A stretch of DNA of 9,026 bases from SLRI01 sp964576715 (GCA_964576715.1 CAZNWE010000123.1:1-9026); one strand, 5' to 3'. Counted from the first letter of the stretch, positions 1 to 7,407 are shown. Translations and numbers: made by a program. The notes: generated from the letters alone by a model not told the origin.

Positions 1-20
1 TAGCGGGGTCGGCTTGGCTA

Positions 21-50
21 GTGACCGGCACACCGACCGCGTGCTAGAGA
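21..50 (+). promoter_or_regulatory. Candidate promoter of the soeABC operon
   Basis: GTGACC at 21-26 resembles a -35 box, and GCTAGAGA at 43-50 resembles the alphaproteobacterial -10 element (Caulobacter housekeeping consensus GCTANAWC, 6 of 8 matches). The spacing is close to the usual one. Transcription would start near 56-58, giving a leader of over 100 bases before the ATG at 172. The GTGCTAGAG core (41-49) recurs ahead of the dehydratase gene at 7375-7383. This is a sequence match only. Confidence 0.35.
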
Positions 51-113
51 CCTGAACAATGATCGAGCACGACGACAAATGTCACGGTCCGCAGCACCGG
101 CAGGGAGCAAAGA

Positions 114-170
114 GTGAGCGTTGATCGAAGCGCGACGCGAACGACGGGCGACAAGCCGGGTGGCACCTGA
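114..170 (+). other. Possible 18-codon leader ORF ahead of soeA
   Basis: GGGAG at 103-107 is a good Shine-Dalgarno sequence, and 6 bases later a GTG (114) opens a reading frame of 18 codons ending in TGA at 168-170, one base before the ATG of soeA at 172. The TGA-G-ATG arrangement is typical of translational coupling. The peptide would begin VSVDRSATRT and is arginine/threonine-rich with no recognisable family. Competing readings are that the same ribosome site serves a TTG at 121 in the soeA frame, or that it serves a 21-codon ORF starting at ATG 59 whose TGA (122-124) overlaps that TTG. Coding is unproven for all of these. Confidence 0.2.
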
Positions 171-171
171 G

Positions 172-3003
172 ATGGCATCGATCGCCGACACGCAGCCGCG
201 CATCGCCGACGAGATCAAGAAGACCACCTGCTACATGTGCGCCTGCCGCTGCGGCATTCGCGTGCACATGCTCGACGGCAAGATCCGCTACATCGACGGC
301 AATCCCGACCATCCGGTGAACAGGGGCGTGCTCTGTGCGAAGGGCTCGGCCGGGATCATGCACCACCTCTCGCCGGCAAGGCTGACCAAGCCCCTGAAGC
401 GTGTCGGCGAGCGGGGAACCGGCGCGTTCCAGGAGATCGAGTGGGACGAGGCGCTGGCGCTCGCGACCGAGTGGCTCGGCGCGGTTCGCCAGACCGATCC
501 GCGCAAGCTCGCCTTCTTCACCGGCCGCGACCAGAGCCAGGGGCTGACCGGCTTCTGGGCCAGCCAGTTCGGCACCTGCAACTACGCGGCGCACGGCGGG
601 TTTTGCTCGGTCAACATGGCGGCAGCCGGGCTCTATTCCATCGGCGGCAGCTTCTGGGAATTCGGCGAGCCCGATTTCGAGCACGCCAAGTATTTCCTCC
701 TCTTCGGCGTCGCCGAGGATCACGACAGCAATCCCTTGAAGCTCGGCATGGCGGAACTGAAGGAACGGGGTGCGAAGATCGTCTCGGTCAACCCGATCCG
801 CACCGGCTACTCGGCGATCGCCGACGAGTGGGTCGGCATCCGGCCGGGCACGGACGGGCTCTTCGTCATGAGCCTGATCCACGAGCTCTTGAACGCCGGC
901 AAGGTCGACCTCGACTACCTGAAGCAGTGGACCAACGCCGCGTGGCTGGTGATCGACGCGCCGGGCGACGCCGACGACGGCCTGTTCGCTCGCGACGGCG
1001 AGGGCCGGCCGCTGGTCGGGACTGCCGGTGGCGTCGTCCCCGCCGGATCCATTGTGAAGCCGGCTTTCAAGGGTCGATCCACGCTGGCCGACGGCCGCGC
1101 CGCTGTCCCGGCCCTCGAGCTGATCGCGCGGCGCTACACCAGCCCCGACTATGCGCCGGACGCGGTTGCCGAACGCTGCGGCATCCCGGCCGCGACCATC
1201 CGCCGGATCGCGGCCGAACTCGCCCATGCCGCGTTCGCCGAGCCCGTCGTCATCGATCAGCCCTGGACCGACGTGCACGGGGTCCGCCACGAGCAGATGA
1301 TCGGCCGGCCGGTCGCCATGCACGCGATGCGCGGCATCTCGGCCCATGCCAACGGCTTTCACACCTGCCGCGCCATCCACCTCCTGCAGCTGCTGCTCGG
1401 CACCATCGACACGCCCGGCGGCTTTCGCTTCAAGGCGCCCTTCCCCAAGCCCATCCCGCCCGGCCCGCAGCCGGCGGGGAGACCCGAGCAGATCGCCCCT
1501 GGCGCCCCTATGGCGGGCGCACCGCTGGGCTTCCCGCGCGGGCCGGAGGACCTGCTGCTCGACCCGGACGGCACGCCTCGACGGATCGACAAGGCCTTTT
1601 CCTGGGACGCGCCGTTGGCCGTCCACGGCATGATGCACAGCGTCATTGGCAACGCCTTTCGCGGCGATCCCTACCCGATCGACGTGCTCTTCATGTACAT
1701 GGCGAACATGGCCTGGAACTCGGCCATGAACACCGACGAGACGGCGGCGATGCTGACGGCGAGGCAGCCGGACGGCAGCTACGTCATTCCGAAGATCATC
1801 TATTCGGACGCCTTTTATTCCGAGACGGTCGCCTATGCCGACCTGATCCTCCCCGATACGACCTATCTCGAGCGCCACGATTGCATCTCGCTGCTCGACC
1901 GGCCGATCGGTTCGGCCGATGCGGTGGCCGATTCGATCCGCCAGCCGGTGGTGAAGCCCGACCGCGACGTCCGGCCGTTCCAGGACGTACTCATCGACCT
2001 CGGTGCGAAGCTCGGCCTGCCGGCGTTCACCGCCGAGGACGGGGCCCCGCGCTTTCCCGGTGGCTATGCCGACTACCTGGTCAACCACGAGCGCAAGCCT
2101 GGCGTCGGTCCGCTCGCCGGCTGGCGCGGCGCCGCTGGCGACCGGCACGGCGTCGGCGCCGTCAACCCGAAACAGCTCGATCGCTACATCGAAAACGGCT
2201 GCTTCTTCCGCCAGCCGATCCCGGCCGAGGCCCGCTACTTCAAGCACGGCAGCGCCGCCTATCTGGCCTTCGCCAAGGAGATGGGGCTGATCGACGGCAC
2301 CGCACCCATCGTGCTGCAGCTCTACTGCGAGCCACTGCAGCGCTTTCGCCTCGCCGCTCGCGGGCACGGCCCCGTGCAGCCGCCGGCGGCCAAGCGGCAG
2401 CGGATCGAGACCTATTTCGACCCCCTGCCCTTCTGGTACCCGCCCTTCGACGAAGCGGCGGTCGAGGCGGCGGCCTTTCCGCTGCACGCGGTGACGCAAA
2501 GGCCGATGTTCATGTACCATAGCTGGGGTGGCCACAATCCCTGGCTCCGGCAGATCCTGAGCCGGAACGCGCTCTATCTGCACCACGCGACCGCGGCAGG
2601 CCTCGGCATCGCAGATGGCGACAAGGTGGCCGTCACCAGCCGCCACGGCCGGGTGGTCGGCCGGGCCAAGCTGATGGCCGGCGTGCATCCATCGACCGTC
2701 TGGACCTGGAACGCCATCGCCAAGCGCCAGGGCGCCTGGGCGCTCGAAGGCGACATCCCCGAGGCCGGCGAGGGCTTTCTGCTCAACAGCCTGATCGACG
2801 ACCTCCTGCCCGCCCGGGACGGCGGCTACCGCTACGCCAATGCCGACCCGGTGACCGGCCAGGCCGCGTGGTACGACCTCAAGGTCAAGGTCGAGAAGCT
2901 GCCCGAGGACGCGCCGACCGACCGGCCGCCAGCGCAACGCGCCCGGCCGAACGCAGCCAAGGCACCGCCGGTCGTGGCCTACGCCGTCAAGGCCGGCCGA
3001 TGA
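172..3003 (+). CDS. soeA: SoeA-type sulfite dehydrogenase, molybdopterin catalytic subunit
   Basis: Catalytic subunit of a DMSO-reductase-family enzyme expected to oxidise sulfite to sulfate in the cytoplasm. Counted from ATG 172 (943 residues), an N-terminal [4Fe-4S] site C20-x2-C23-x3-C27-x27-C55 is followed by the electron-relay lysine K57 (CAKG). The motif HGGFCSVNMAAAG places a cysteine (C145) where this family binds molybdenum. The final ~150 residues form the molybdopterin-dinucleotide-binding domain (YHSWGGHNPWLRQ, then NADPVTGQAAWYDLKV). No Tat signal is present, which fits cytoplasmic SoeA and argues against exported relatives such as PsrA/PhsA or DmsA. The phrases FFTGRDQSQGLTGFWASQFG and FGVAEDHDSNP match my memory of SoeA proteins. 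ATG 172 is chosen because it leaves a short lead before the cysteines and has GGTGG 8 bases upstream; a TTG at 121 would add 17 residues. The stop overlaps the next start. Sulfite as substrate is inferred from family and gene order. Confidence 0.85.
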   Translation: MASIADTQPRIADEIKKTTCYMCACRCGIRVHMLDGKIRYIDGNPDHPVNRGVLCAKGSAGIMHHLSPARLTKPLKRVGERGTGAFQEIEWDEALALATEWLGAVRQTDPRKLAFFTGRDQSQGLTGFWASQFGTCNYAAHGGFCSVNMAAAGLYSIGGSFWEFGEPDFEHAKYFLLFGVAEDHDSNPLKLGMAELKERGAKIVSVNPIRTGYSAIADEWVGIRPGTDGLFVMSLIHELLNAGKVDLDYLKQWTNAAWLVIDAPGDADDGLFARDGEGRPLVGTAGGVVPAGSIVKPAFKGRSTLADGRAAVPALELIARRYTSPDYAPDAVAERCGIPAATIRRIAAELAHAAFAEPVVIDQPWTDVHGVRHEQMIGRPVAMHAMRGISAHANGFHTCRAIHLLQLLLGTIDTPGGFRFKAPFPKPIPPGPQPAGRPEQIAPGAPMAGAPLGFPRGPEDLLLDPDGTPRRIDKAFSWDAPLAVHGMMHSVIGNAFRGDPYPIDVLFMYMANMAWNSAMNTDETAAMLTARQPDGSYVIPKIIYSDAFYSETVAYADLILPDTTYLERHDCISLLDRPIGSADAVADSIRQPVVKPDRDVRPFQDVLIDLGAKLGLPAFTAEDGAPRFPGGYADYLVNHERKPGVGPLAGWRGAAGDRHGVGAVNPKQLDRYIENGCFFRQPIPAEARYFKHGSAAYLAFAKEMGLIDGTAPIVLQLYCEPLQRFRLAARGHGPVQPPAAKRQRIETYFDPLPFWYPPFDEAAVEAAAFPLHAVTQRPMFMYHSWGGHNPWLRQILSRNALYLHHATAAGLGIADGDKVAVTSRHGRVVGRAKLMAGVHPSTVWTWNAIAKRQGAWALEGDIPEAGEGFLLNSLIDDLLPARDGGYRYANADPVTGQAAWYDLKVKVEKLPEDAPTDRPPAQRARPNAAKAPPVVAYAVKAGR

Positions 3004-3746
3004 CCAGCCTGCCCACCAGCCCCTCCGCGAAACGGCTCGGCCTCGTCATCGACCTCGACACCTGTGTCGGCTGCCAGGCCTGCGTCGTTCACTGCAAGGA
3101 GTGGAACACGTCCTCCACCGCCTCGCCGCTCGCCGACACCGACCCGTACGGACGCGAGCCGTCGGGTGCCTGGCTCAACCGGGTGCACGGCTTCGAGCTC
3201 GACGACAGCGCGACCGGCGGCTGCGGCCGCACCGTTCACTTCCCGCGCTCCTGCCTGCATTGCGAGAAGGCGGCCTGCGTCACCGTCTGCCCGACCGGCG
3301 CCTCCTATAAGCGTGCCGAGGACGGCATCGTCCTGGTCGACGAAGCCAAGTGCATCGGCTGCGGGCTCTGCGCCTGGGCCTGTCCCTATGGGGCGCGGGA
3401 GATGGACGGCGTCGCCAAAGTGATGAAGAAATGCACGCTCTGCATCGATCGGATCTACAACGAGCACCTGCCGGTGGAGGAGCGCGAGCCGGCTTGTGTC
3501 CGGACGTGCCCGGCCAAGGCCCGGCATTTCGGCGATCTCGGCGACCCCGAGAGCGAAGTCTCCAGGCTGGTCGCCGAGCGCGAGGGCGTGCCGCTCATGC
3601 CGGAGCTCGGCTACGCGCCAACCAACCGCTATTTGCCGCCCCGCCAACGGCCCGCCGGCACCACCGCCGATGCGCCGCAAGCGACCGCCCTCGAGCCCGC
3701 CCCCGGCGGCTTCCTCGGCTGGCTCGACCGCGTGCTCGCCGACTGA
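3000..3746 (+). CDS. soeB: SoeB-type iron-sulfur electron-transfer subunit
   Basis: A 248-residue ferredoxin-like subunit (DmsB/NrfC/PsrB family) that would carry electrons from the molybdenum subunit to the membrane anchor. Sixteen cysteines form four complete [4Fe-4S] sets: C22/25/28/32, C85/88/93/97, C118/121/124/128, and C145/148 with C166/170, each in a typical context (CVGCQACVVHC, CPTGA, CIGCGLCAWACPYGA, ACVRTCPAKA). No export signal is seen, so it should sit in the cytoplasm with SoeA. The start at 3000 forms an ATGA overlap with the soeA stop and leaves 21 residues before the first cysteine; an upstream in-frame start at 2868 would overlap soeA by 136 bases and is unlikely. The proline/alanine-rich C-terminus (after about residue 205) is probably a flexible tail docking on its partners. 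Confidence 0.88.
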   Translation: MTSLPTSPSAKRLGLVIDLDTCVGCQACVVHCKEWNTSSTASPLADTDPYGREPSGAWLNRVHGFELDDSATGGCGRTVHFPRSCLHCEKAACVTVCPTGASYKRAEDGIVLVDEAKCIGCGLCAWACPYGAREMDGVAKVMKKCTLCIDRIYNEHLPVEEREPACVRTCPAKARHFGDLGDPESEVSRLVAEREGVPLMPELGYAPTNRYLPPRQRPAGTTADAPQATALEPAPGGFLGWLDRVLAD

Positions 3747-3770
3747 GCCGGCCCGTTCAGGTCTTTTCCC

Positions 3771-4703
3771 TTGCACCCGGCACCGTCGATTATCTTCTTC
3801 ACCGCAGCCTCGGGCGCCGGCTACGGGCTGCTCGTCTTTGCGGCTCTCGGCGGCCTCTTCGGCCTCGTCCCGGTGACCAGCCGAAGCGGCCTCGTTCTGT
3901 TCTTGCCCGCCCTCGCCCTGATCACCGCCGGGCTGCTGAGCTCGACCTTCCATCTCGGCCACCCGGAGCGCGCCTGGCGGGCGTTGAGCCAGTGGCGCTC
4001 GTCCTGGCTGTCGCGCGAGGGCGTCGCTGCGGGGCTCACCTACCTGCCGGCGCTGGCCATGGCTTGGCTCTGGATCACCGTCGAACGGTTGGCCCCGCTC
4101 CCAGCTCTCGTCACCGCCGTCCTGGCGCTCCTGACGGTCTACTGCACGGCCATGATCTACGCTTCGCTGAAGCCGATCCCCCGCTGGCACCATCCCCTCG
4201 TCCCGCCGGTCTATCTCGGCCTCGGGCTGGCGAGCGGCGGGCTCCTGGGCGTGGCACTCATCGCCTGGCTCGGCGGCGGGCATGCGCTCGCGAGCGCCCT
4301 GGTGCTCCTGGTGCTGGCCGTCGCCTGGGCCCTCAAGTGGCACTACTGGCGGGCCATCGACGCGGCCCGGCCCACCCTGACGACGGAAGCTGCCATCGGC
4401 CTCGGCGCGCGGGGGACGGCTCGCCTCGTCGAGGCACCGCACACCGAGCGCAACTACATCCTGGACGAGATGGGCTATCGGATCGCCCGCAAGCACAAGG
4501 CGAAGCTGCGCCGCTACGCGCTGCTTTGCGGCGCCGCCCTGCCGGCGGCCAGCCTGCTGCTGGCCATGGTCGCGGGCCCAGCCCCGCTCCTGCTGACGCT
4601 CGCCGCCGTCACCGCTCTCGTCGGCACCGCCATCGAGCGCTGGCTGTTTTTTGCCGAGGCGGAGCATCTGGTGATGCTCTACTACGGCCGCGACGCCGTT
4701 TGA
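3771..4703 (+). CDS. soeC: SoeC-type membrane anchor, DmsC family
   Basis: A 310-residue integral membrane protein that would anchor SoeAB and pass electrons to the quinone pool. About eight hydrophobic helices are visible, near residues 7-33, 39-59, 84-105, 108-131, 144-168, 171-192, 244-265 and 267-290. This is the DmsC/YnfH pattern rather than a haem cytochrome b. The N-terminus MHPAPSIIFFTAASGAGYGL and the segment HLGHPERAWRA are typical of DmsC-like anchors, and the helix 4 region contains the usual IYASLKPIPRWHHPLVP. The start is TTG at 3771; it is the only sensible start after an in-frame stop at 3744, and it aligns with the family N-terminus. It lies 24 bases after soeB with only a weak ribosome site (CAGG), so it probably relies on coupling. 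The C-terminus HLVMLYYGRDAV is intact. Confidence 0.85.
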   Translation: MHPAPSIIFFTAASGAGYGLLVFAALGGLFGLVPVTSRSGLVLFLPALALITAGLLSSTFHLGHPERAWRALSQWRSSWLSREGVAAGLTYLPALAMAWLWITVERLAPLPALVTAVLALLTVYCTAMIYASLKPIPRWHHPLVPPVYLGLGLASGGLLGVALIAWLGGGHALASALVLLVLAVAWALKWHYWRAIDAARPTLTTEAAIGLGARGTARLVEAPHTERNYILDEMGYRIARKHKAKLRRYALLCGAALPAASLLLAMVAGPAPLLLTLAAVTALVGTAIERWLFFAEAEHLVMLYYGRDAV

Positions 4704-4714
4704 ACGCCGTTTCA
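4693..4714. repeat. Tandem 11-base duplication across the soeC stop
   Basis: ACGCCGTTTGA (4693-4703) is followed immediately by ACGCCGTTTCA (4704-4714), matching at 10 of 11 positions. The first copy contains the last codons and TGA stop of soeC. The second lies in the short gap before the convergent pyrC' gene and supplies the left arm of the hairpin listed next. It looks like a small local duplication. Confidence 0.7.
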
Positions 4715-4732
4715 ACTCACCCGGCGAAACGG
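4707..4732. terminator. Stem-loop between convergent soeC and pyrC' (possible bidirectional terminator)
   Basis: CCGTTTC (4707-4713) and GAAACGG (4726-4732) form a perfect 7-bp stem with a 12-base loop. It straddles the 3' ends of both convergent genes, and the right arm lies inside the last codons of pyrC'. No clear U-run follows on either strand, so a classical intrinsic terminator is not shown. Its position makes a role in ending or protecting both transcripts plausible. Confidence 0.35.
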
Positions 4733-6006
4733 TGCACGATGCGGCCGTCGACCAGGGTCATTAGCACCCGGCCCTGCACCAGCCGGCCTTCGAAGGCCGT
4801 GTTCTTGGCGAGGCTGGAGAGCCCCGATTCGGTGATCTTCAAGGGCCGCTCGGGATCGAAGAGGACCAGATCGGCAGCAGCTCCCTGGACCAGACGCCCG
4901 GCATCGAGGCCAAGCAGCCGTGCCGGGTTGACCGTCAGCTTCGCCAAGAGGTCGAGAAGGCCGAGTTGCCCCTCGTGGACCAGCCTCAGTGAGACCGGCA
5001 GCATGGTCTCGACGCCGACCACGCCGAACTCGGCCTGGGCCATCGGCAGGCGCTTGCTGTCCTGGTCCTGCGGGCAATGGTCGGAGGCGATGACGTCGAT
5101 CGTCCCGTCCACCAGCCCCTCGACCACGGCCCGCCGGTCGGCTTCGCTGCGCAACGGCGGCGAGACCTTGGCGAAGGTGCGGTAGCCCTCGATCTCGAGT
5201 TCGTTCAAGGCCAGATGATGCGGCGTGGTCTCGGCGGTGACCCTGAGGCCCCGGGCCTTGGCCCGGCGCACCGCCTCGATCGCGGCCTCGGTCGAGATGT
5301 GCGCCACGTGGTAACGCGCCCCCGTGGCCTCGACCAGCCTGAGGTCGCGCTCGATCATCATCACCTCGGCCACAGCCGGGATGCCCTTGAGGCCGAGCCG
5401 CACGGCGATGGCGCCGTCATTGACCACCCCGCCGGCGGCCAGCGATGGCTCCTCGGGATGCTGCACGACGAGCAGATCGAGCGCGCTGGCATAGGCCAAA
5501 GCGCGCTGCATCACCCGCGCATCGGCGAGCGCGCGCTCGGCATCGGTGAAGGCGACGGCCCCCGCCTCCTTCAAGAGTGCCAGCTCGGCGAGCTCCTTGC
5601 CGGCGAGCCCCTTGGTCAGCGCCGCATAGGGGTAGACCTTGACCGATTTCAGCTGCCGCGCCCGCCGGGCGACGAACTCGAGCATCGCCGGATCGTCGAT
5701 CACCGGCTGGGTGTTGGGTAGGACCGCGACCGAGGTGACGCCGCCCGCGGCCGCCGCCGCGATGCCGGACGCCAGCCGCTCTTTGTGCTCGGCGCCCGGC
5801 TCGCCGAACTGGACGCGCATGTCGACGAGGCCGGGGGAAAGGCAATGGCCCTCGCCGTCGATCACCTCGACCGCATCCGGCACCTCGACCAGATCGCCCA
5901 TACCGGCAATCCGCCCGTCCTCGATGAGCAAATGCCCCAGGCCGTCGAGGCCGCTCGCCGGATCGAGCAGGCGGACGTTCTGCAGGAGGATCGGCAGGGT
6001 CGCCAT
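4717..6006 (-). CDS. pyrC': Dihydroorotase-like PyrC', probably catalytically inactive ATCase partner
   Basis: A 429-residue class I dihydroorotase homologue (amidohydrolase fold), full length for the family. The usual metal-binding HxH before the substrate arginine (DxHVHLREPG) is replaced by DMRVQFGEPG at residues 62-71, so R64 and Q66 stand where both zinc-binding histidines should be and G68 where the arginine should be. Aligned by eye to my memory of the Aquifex enzyme, the bridging aspartate is A156 (FTDAE), while H183, H236 and D309 and the PNT motif (97-99) remain. It should therefore not hydrolyse dihydroorotate. In Pseudomonas a comparable inactive PyrC' is needed for ATCase assembly, and the same role is inferred here. 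It follows pyrB with a 1-base TGATG overlap, so the two are probably translationally coupled. A separate active dihydroorotase is expected elsewhere in the genome. Confidence 0.85.
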   Translation of the reverse strand: MATLPILLQNVRLLDPASGLDGLGHLLIEDGRIAGMGDLVEVPDAVEVIDGEGHCLSPGLVDMRVQFGEPGAEHKERLASGIAAAAAGGVTSVAVLPNTQPVIDDPAMLEFVARRARQLKSVKVYPYAALTKGLAGKELAELALLKEAGAVAFTDAERALADARVMQRALAYASALDLLVVQHPEEPSLAAGGVVNDGAIAVRLGLKGIPAVAEVMMIERDLRLVEATGARYHVAHISTEAAIEAVRRAKARGLRVTAETTPHHLALNELEIEGYRTFAKVSPPLRSEADRRAVVEGLVDGTIDVIASDHCPQDQDSKRLPMAQAEFGVVGVETMLPVSLRLVHEGQLGLLDLLAKLTVNPARLLGLDAGRLVQGAAADLVLFDPERPLKITESGLSSLAKNTAFEGRLVQGRVLMTLVDGRIVHRFAG

Positions 6007-6959
6007 CAGCCGTTGCCCCGCACCGGCCGGGTGAGCAGATCGAGGCAGGCCATGCGCACCGCCACCCCCATCTCCACCTGGTCGAGAATGGCGCTGCGGT
6101 CGATGTCGTCGGCGATCACCCCGTCGATCTCGACACCACGATTCATGGGTCCAGGATGCATGATCAGGGCATCGGGCCTGGCGTGCCGGAGCTTCTCGGC
6201 GGTGAGTCCGTAGAGGTGGAAATACTCGCGCACCGACGGCACGAAGCTGCCCTGCATGCGCTCGTTCTGCAGTCGCAGCATCATCACGATGTCGCAGTCG
6301 CGCAGGCCCCGGGCCATGTCGGTAAAGAGCTCGCAGCCGTACGACTCGAACGCCCGCGGCAACAGCGTCGGCGGCCCGATCAGCCGCACCCTGGCCCCCA
6401 TCGCCAGGAGCAGGAGGATGTTCGAACGGGCCACCCGGCTGTGCCGGAGATCGCCGCAGATCGCGACCACGAGCCCCTCGAGCCGGCCCTTGCGGCGGCG
6501 GATGGTCAGCGCATCGAGCAGTGCCTGGGTCGGGTGCTCGTGGCTGCCGTCACCGGCATTGATCACCGCACAGCGGACATGCCTGGCGAGCAGCTGCACG
6601 GCACCGCTCTCCTGATGCCTGACGACGAGCACGTCTGGCGCCATTGCATTCAAGGTCATCGCGGTGTCGATCAGGGTCTCGCCCTTTTTGATCGACGAGC
6701 CCTGCACCGCCATGTTGACGACGTCGGCGCCGAGTCTTTTGCCGGCGAGTTCGAACGACGTCAGCGTGCGGGTCGAGACCTCGAAGAACAGGTTGATCTG
6801 CGTCAGCCCGCCCAGGAGATCCCGCTTCTTCGACGGTTGCCGGTTCAATTCGACATACGAGTCCGCGAGGTCCAGCACGTGCGCGATCTCGAACGGCTGC
6901 AATCCTTCGATCCCGAGCAGATGCCGGTTCTTGAACGACAAGTCGAATGCGCTTTGCAT
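6006..6959 (-). CDS. pyrB: Aspartate carbamoyltransferase catalytic subunit
   Basis: PyrB joins carbamoyl phosphate and L-aspartate to form N-carbamoyl-L-aspartate, the committed step of pyrimidine synthesis, in the cytoplasm. The 317-residue protein has the carbamoyl-phosphate loop FFEVSTRT (58-65), the catalytic lysine in SSIKKGET (K92), RH at 114-115, HPTQ at 142-145, HSRVARS with R175/R178, the aspartate-binding MLRLQNERM (R229, Q231), and the HPGP loop at 268-271. STRT is followed by LTSFE rather than the commoner RTSFE, a change outside the core motif. ATG 6959 is chosen because it gives the usual short lead before HLLGIEGL. A GGAGG lies 16 bases upstream, further than normal; a TTG at 6995 would add 12 residues and is less likely. 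It is first in an operon with pyrC'. No PyrI-like regulatory subunit is visible. Confidence 0.95.
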   Translation of the reverse strand: MQSAFDLSFKNRHLLGIEGLQPFEIAHVLDLADSYVELNRQPSKKRDLLGGLTQINLFFEVSTRTLTSFELAGKRLGADVVNMAVQGSSIKKGETLIDTAMTLNAMAPDVLVVRHQESGAVQLLARHVRCAVINAGDGSHEHPTQALLDALTIRRRKGRLEGLVVAICGDLRHSRVARSNILLLLAMGARVRLIGPPTLLPRAFESYGCELFTDMARGLRDCDIVMMLRLQNERMQGSFVPSVREYFHLYGLTAEKLRHARPDALIMHPGPMNRGVEIDGVIADDIDRSAILDQVEMGVAVRMACLDLLTRPVRGNG

Positions 6960-7247
6960 GCCCAGTCTTATGCAACCTCCAGGCGACGCCGGCAAGCCGG
7001 TGGTACACTGCTTCGGCGAGACGGGCGCGGTCCACGCTCATCGAGTGTGCTGGAGTTGGCAATGCCACAAAAAATGGCGTCAACGACGACCGGGACGAAA
7101 GCTTTTGGGCCGCGCCCGGATCGCCTGCCGGTGCTTCAGGTCGGTTCGCTTCGAGATCGCCGCGTGCAGTGGATTTCCCGCCCAACAGGCGGCTCGACAC
7201 GAAAGTCGTGGCAGACAGCGTCGCCCCCTTGCCCCATGGGCGAGCAG

Positions 7248-7275
7248 CGAGGCCGAGCTGCATGAAGCGGCCTCG
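7248..7275. repeat. 8-bp inverted repeat upstream of the dehydratase
   Basis: CGAGGCCG (7248-7255) and CGGCCTCG (7268-7275) are perfect reverse complements around a 12-base spacer. Their centres are 20 bases apart, about two helical turns, which suits a dimeric or tetrameric DNA-binding regulator. Equally, it could fold as a stable RNA hairpin. It lies about 140 bases before the dehydratase start and about 290 before pyrB. No regulator family can be assigned. Confidence 0.4.
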
Positions 7276-7355
7276 GGGGGAAAATCGGCGAGTCGCACCA
7301 TGGCCAACGGCGCATCGCCCATCCGGGTCCGGCCAGTTGGAGTGACCGCGAGAGA

Positions 7356-7384
7356 TGGTCCGGTCGTTCGCGGGGTGCTAGAGC
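7356..7384 (+). promoter_or_regulatory. Candidate promoter of the dehydratase gene
   Basis: GCTAGAGC at 7377-7384 matches the Caulobacter-type -10 consensus GCTANAWC at 7 of 8 positions. The best -35 at the right distance, TGGTCCG (7356-7362), is weak against TTGACGS, so an activator may be needed. Transcription would start near 7390, giving a leader of about 25 bases. The -10 core GTGCTAGAG is identical to the one ahead of soeA. Confidence 0.4.
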
Positions 7385-7402
7385 AGCCGTGTTGTCGTAT
7401 TG

Positions 7403-7407
7403 GGGAG
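7403..7407 (+). promoter_or_regulatory. Ribosome binding site fixing the dehydratase start
   Basis: GGGAG stands 9 bases before ATG 7417. This matters because the frame stays open upstream and another ATG at 7300 could add 39 residues. The strong site here, together with the match of MTKKKPEELRSHRW to the N-terminus of L-arabinonate dehydratases, decides for 7417. Confidence 0.75.

Noticed and set aside
82..2937. A 951-codon open frame on the minus strand opposite soeA
   Set aside because: It mirrors the soeA codon phase in GC-rich DNA, is rich in low-complexity R/G/A/V/D runs, and has no recognisable domain, while soeA has clear motifs throughout.
2979..5185. Long open frames opposite or overlapping soeB, soeC and pyrC' (578 codons minus, 611 codons plus)
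   Set aside because: Both cross boundaries of well-supported genes, have biased Arg/Pro/Gly-rich composition and carry no domain; they are codon-phase shadows.
6989..7000. CCGGCAAGCCGG palindrome upstream of pyrB
   Set aside because: The loop would be only 2-4 bases and the stem 4-5 bp; such short palindromes are common in GC-rich DNA.
7062..7265. 67-codon plus-strand ORF with GGAG six bases before its ATG
   Set aside because: Third-position G+C is far below neighbouring genes, the product has no recognisable features, and the start region doubles as a small hairpin. Conservation in relatives would be needed to revive it.
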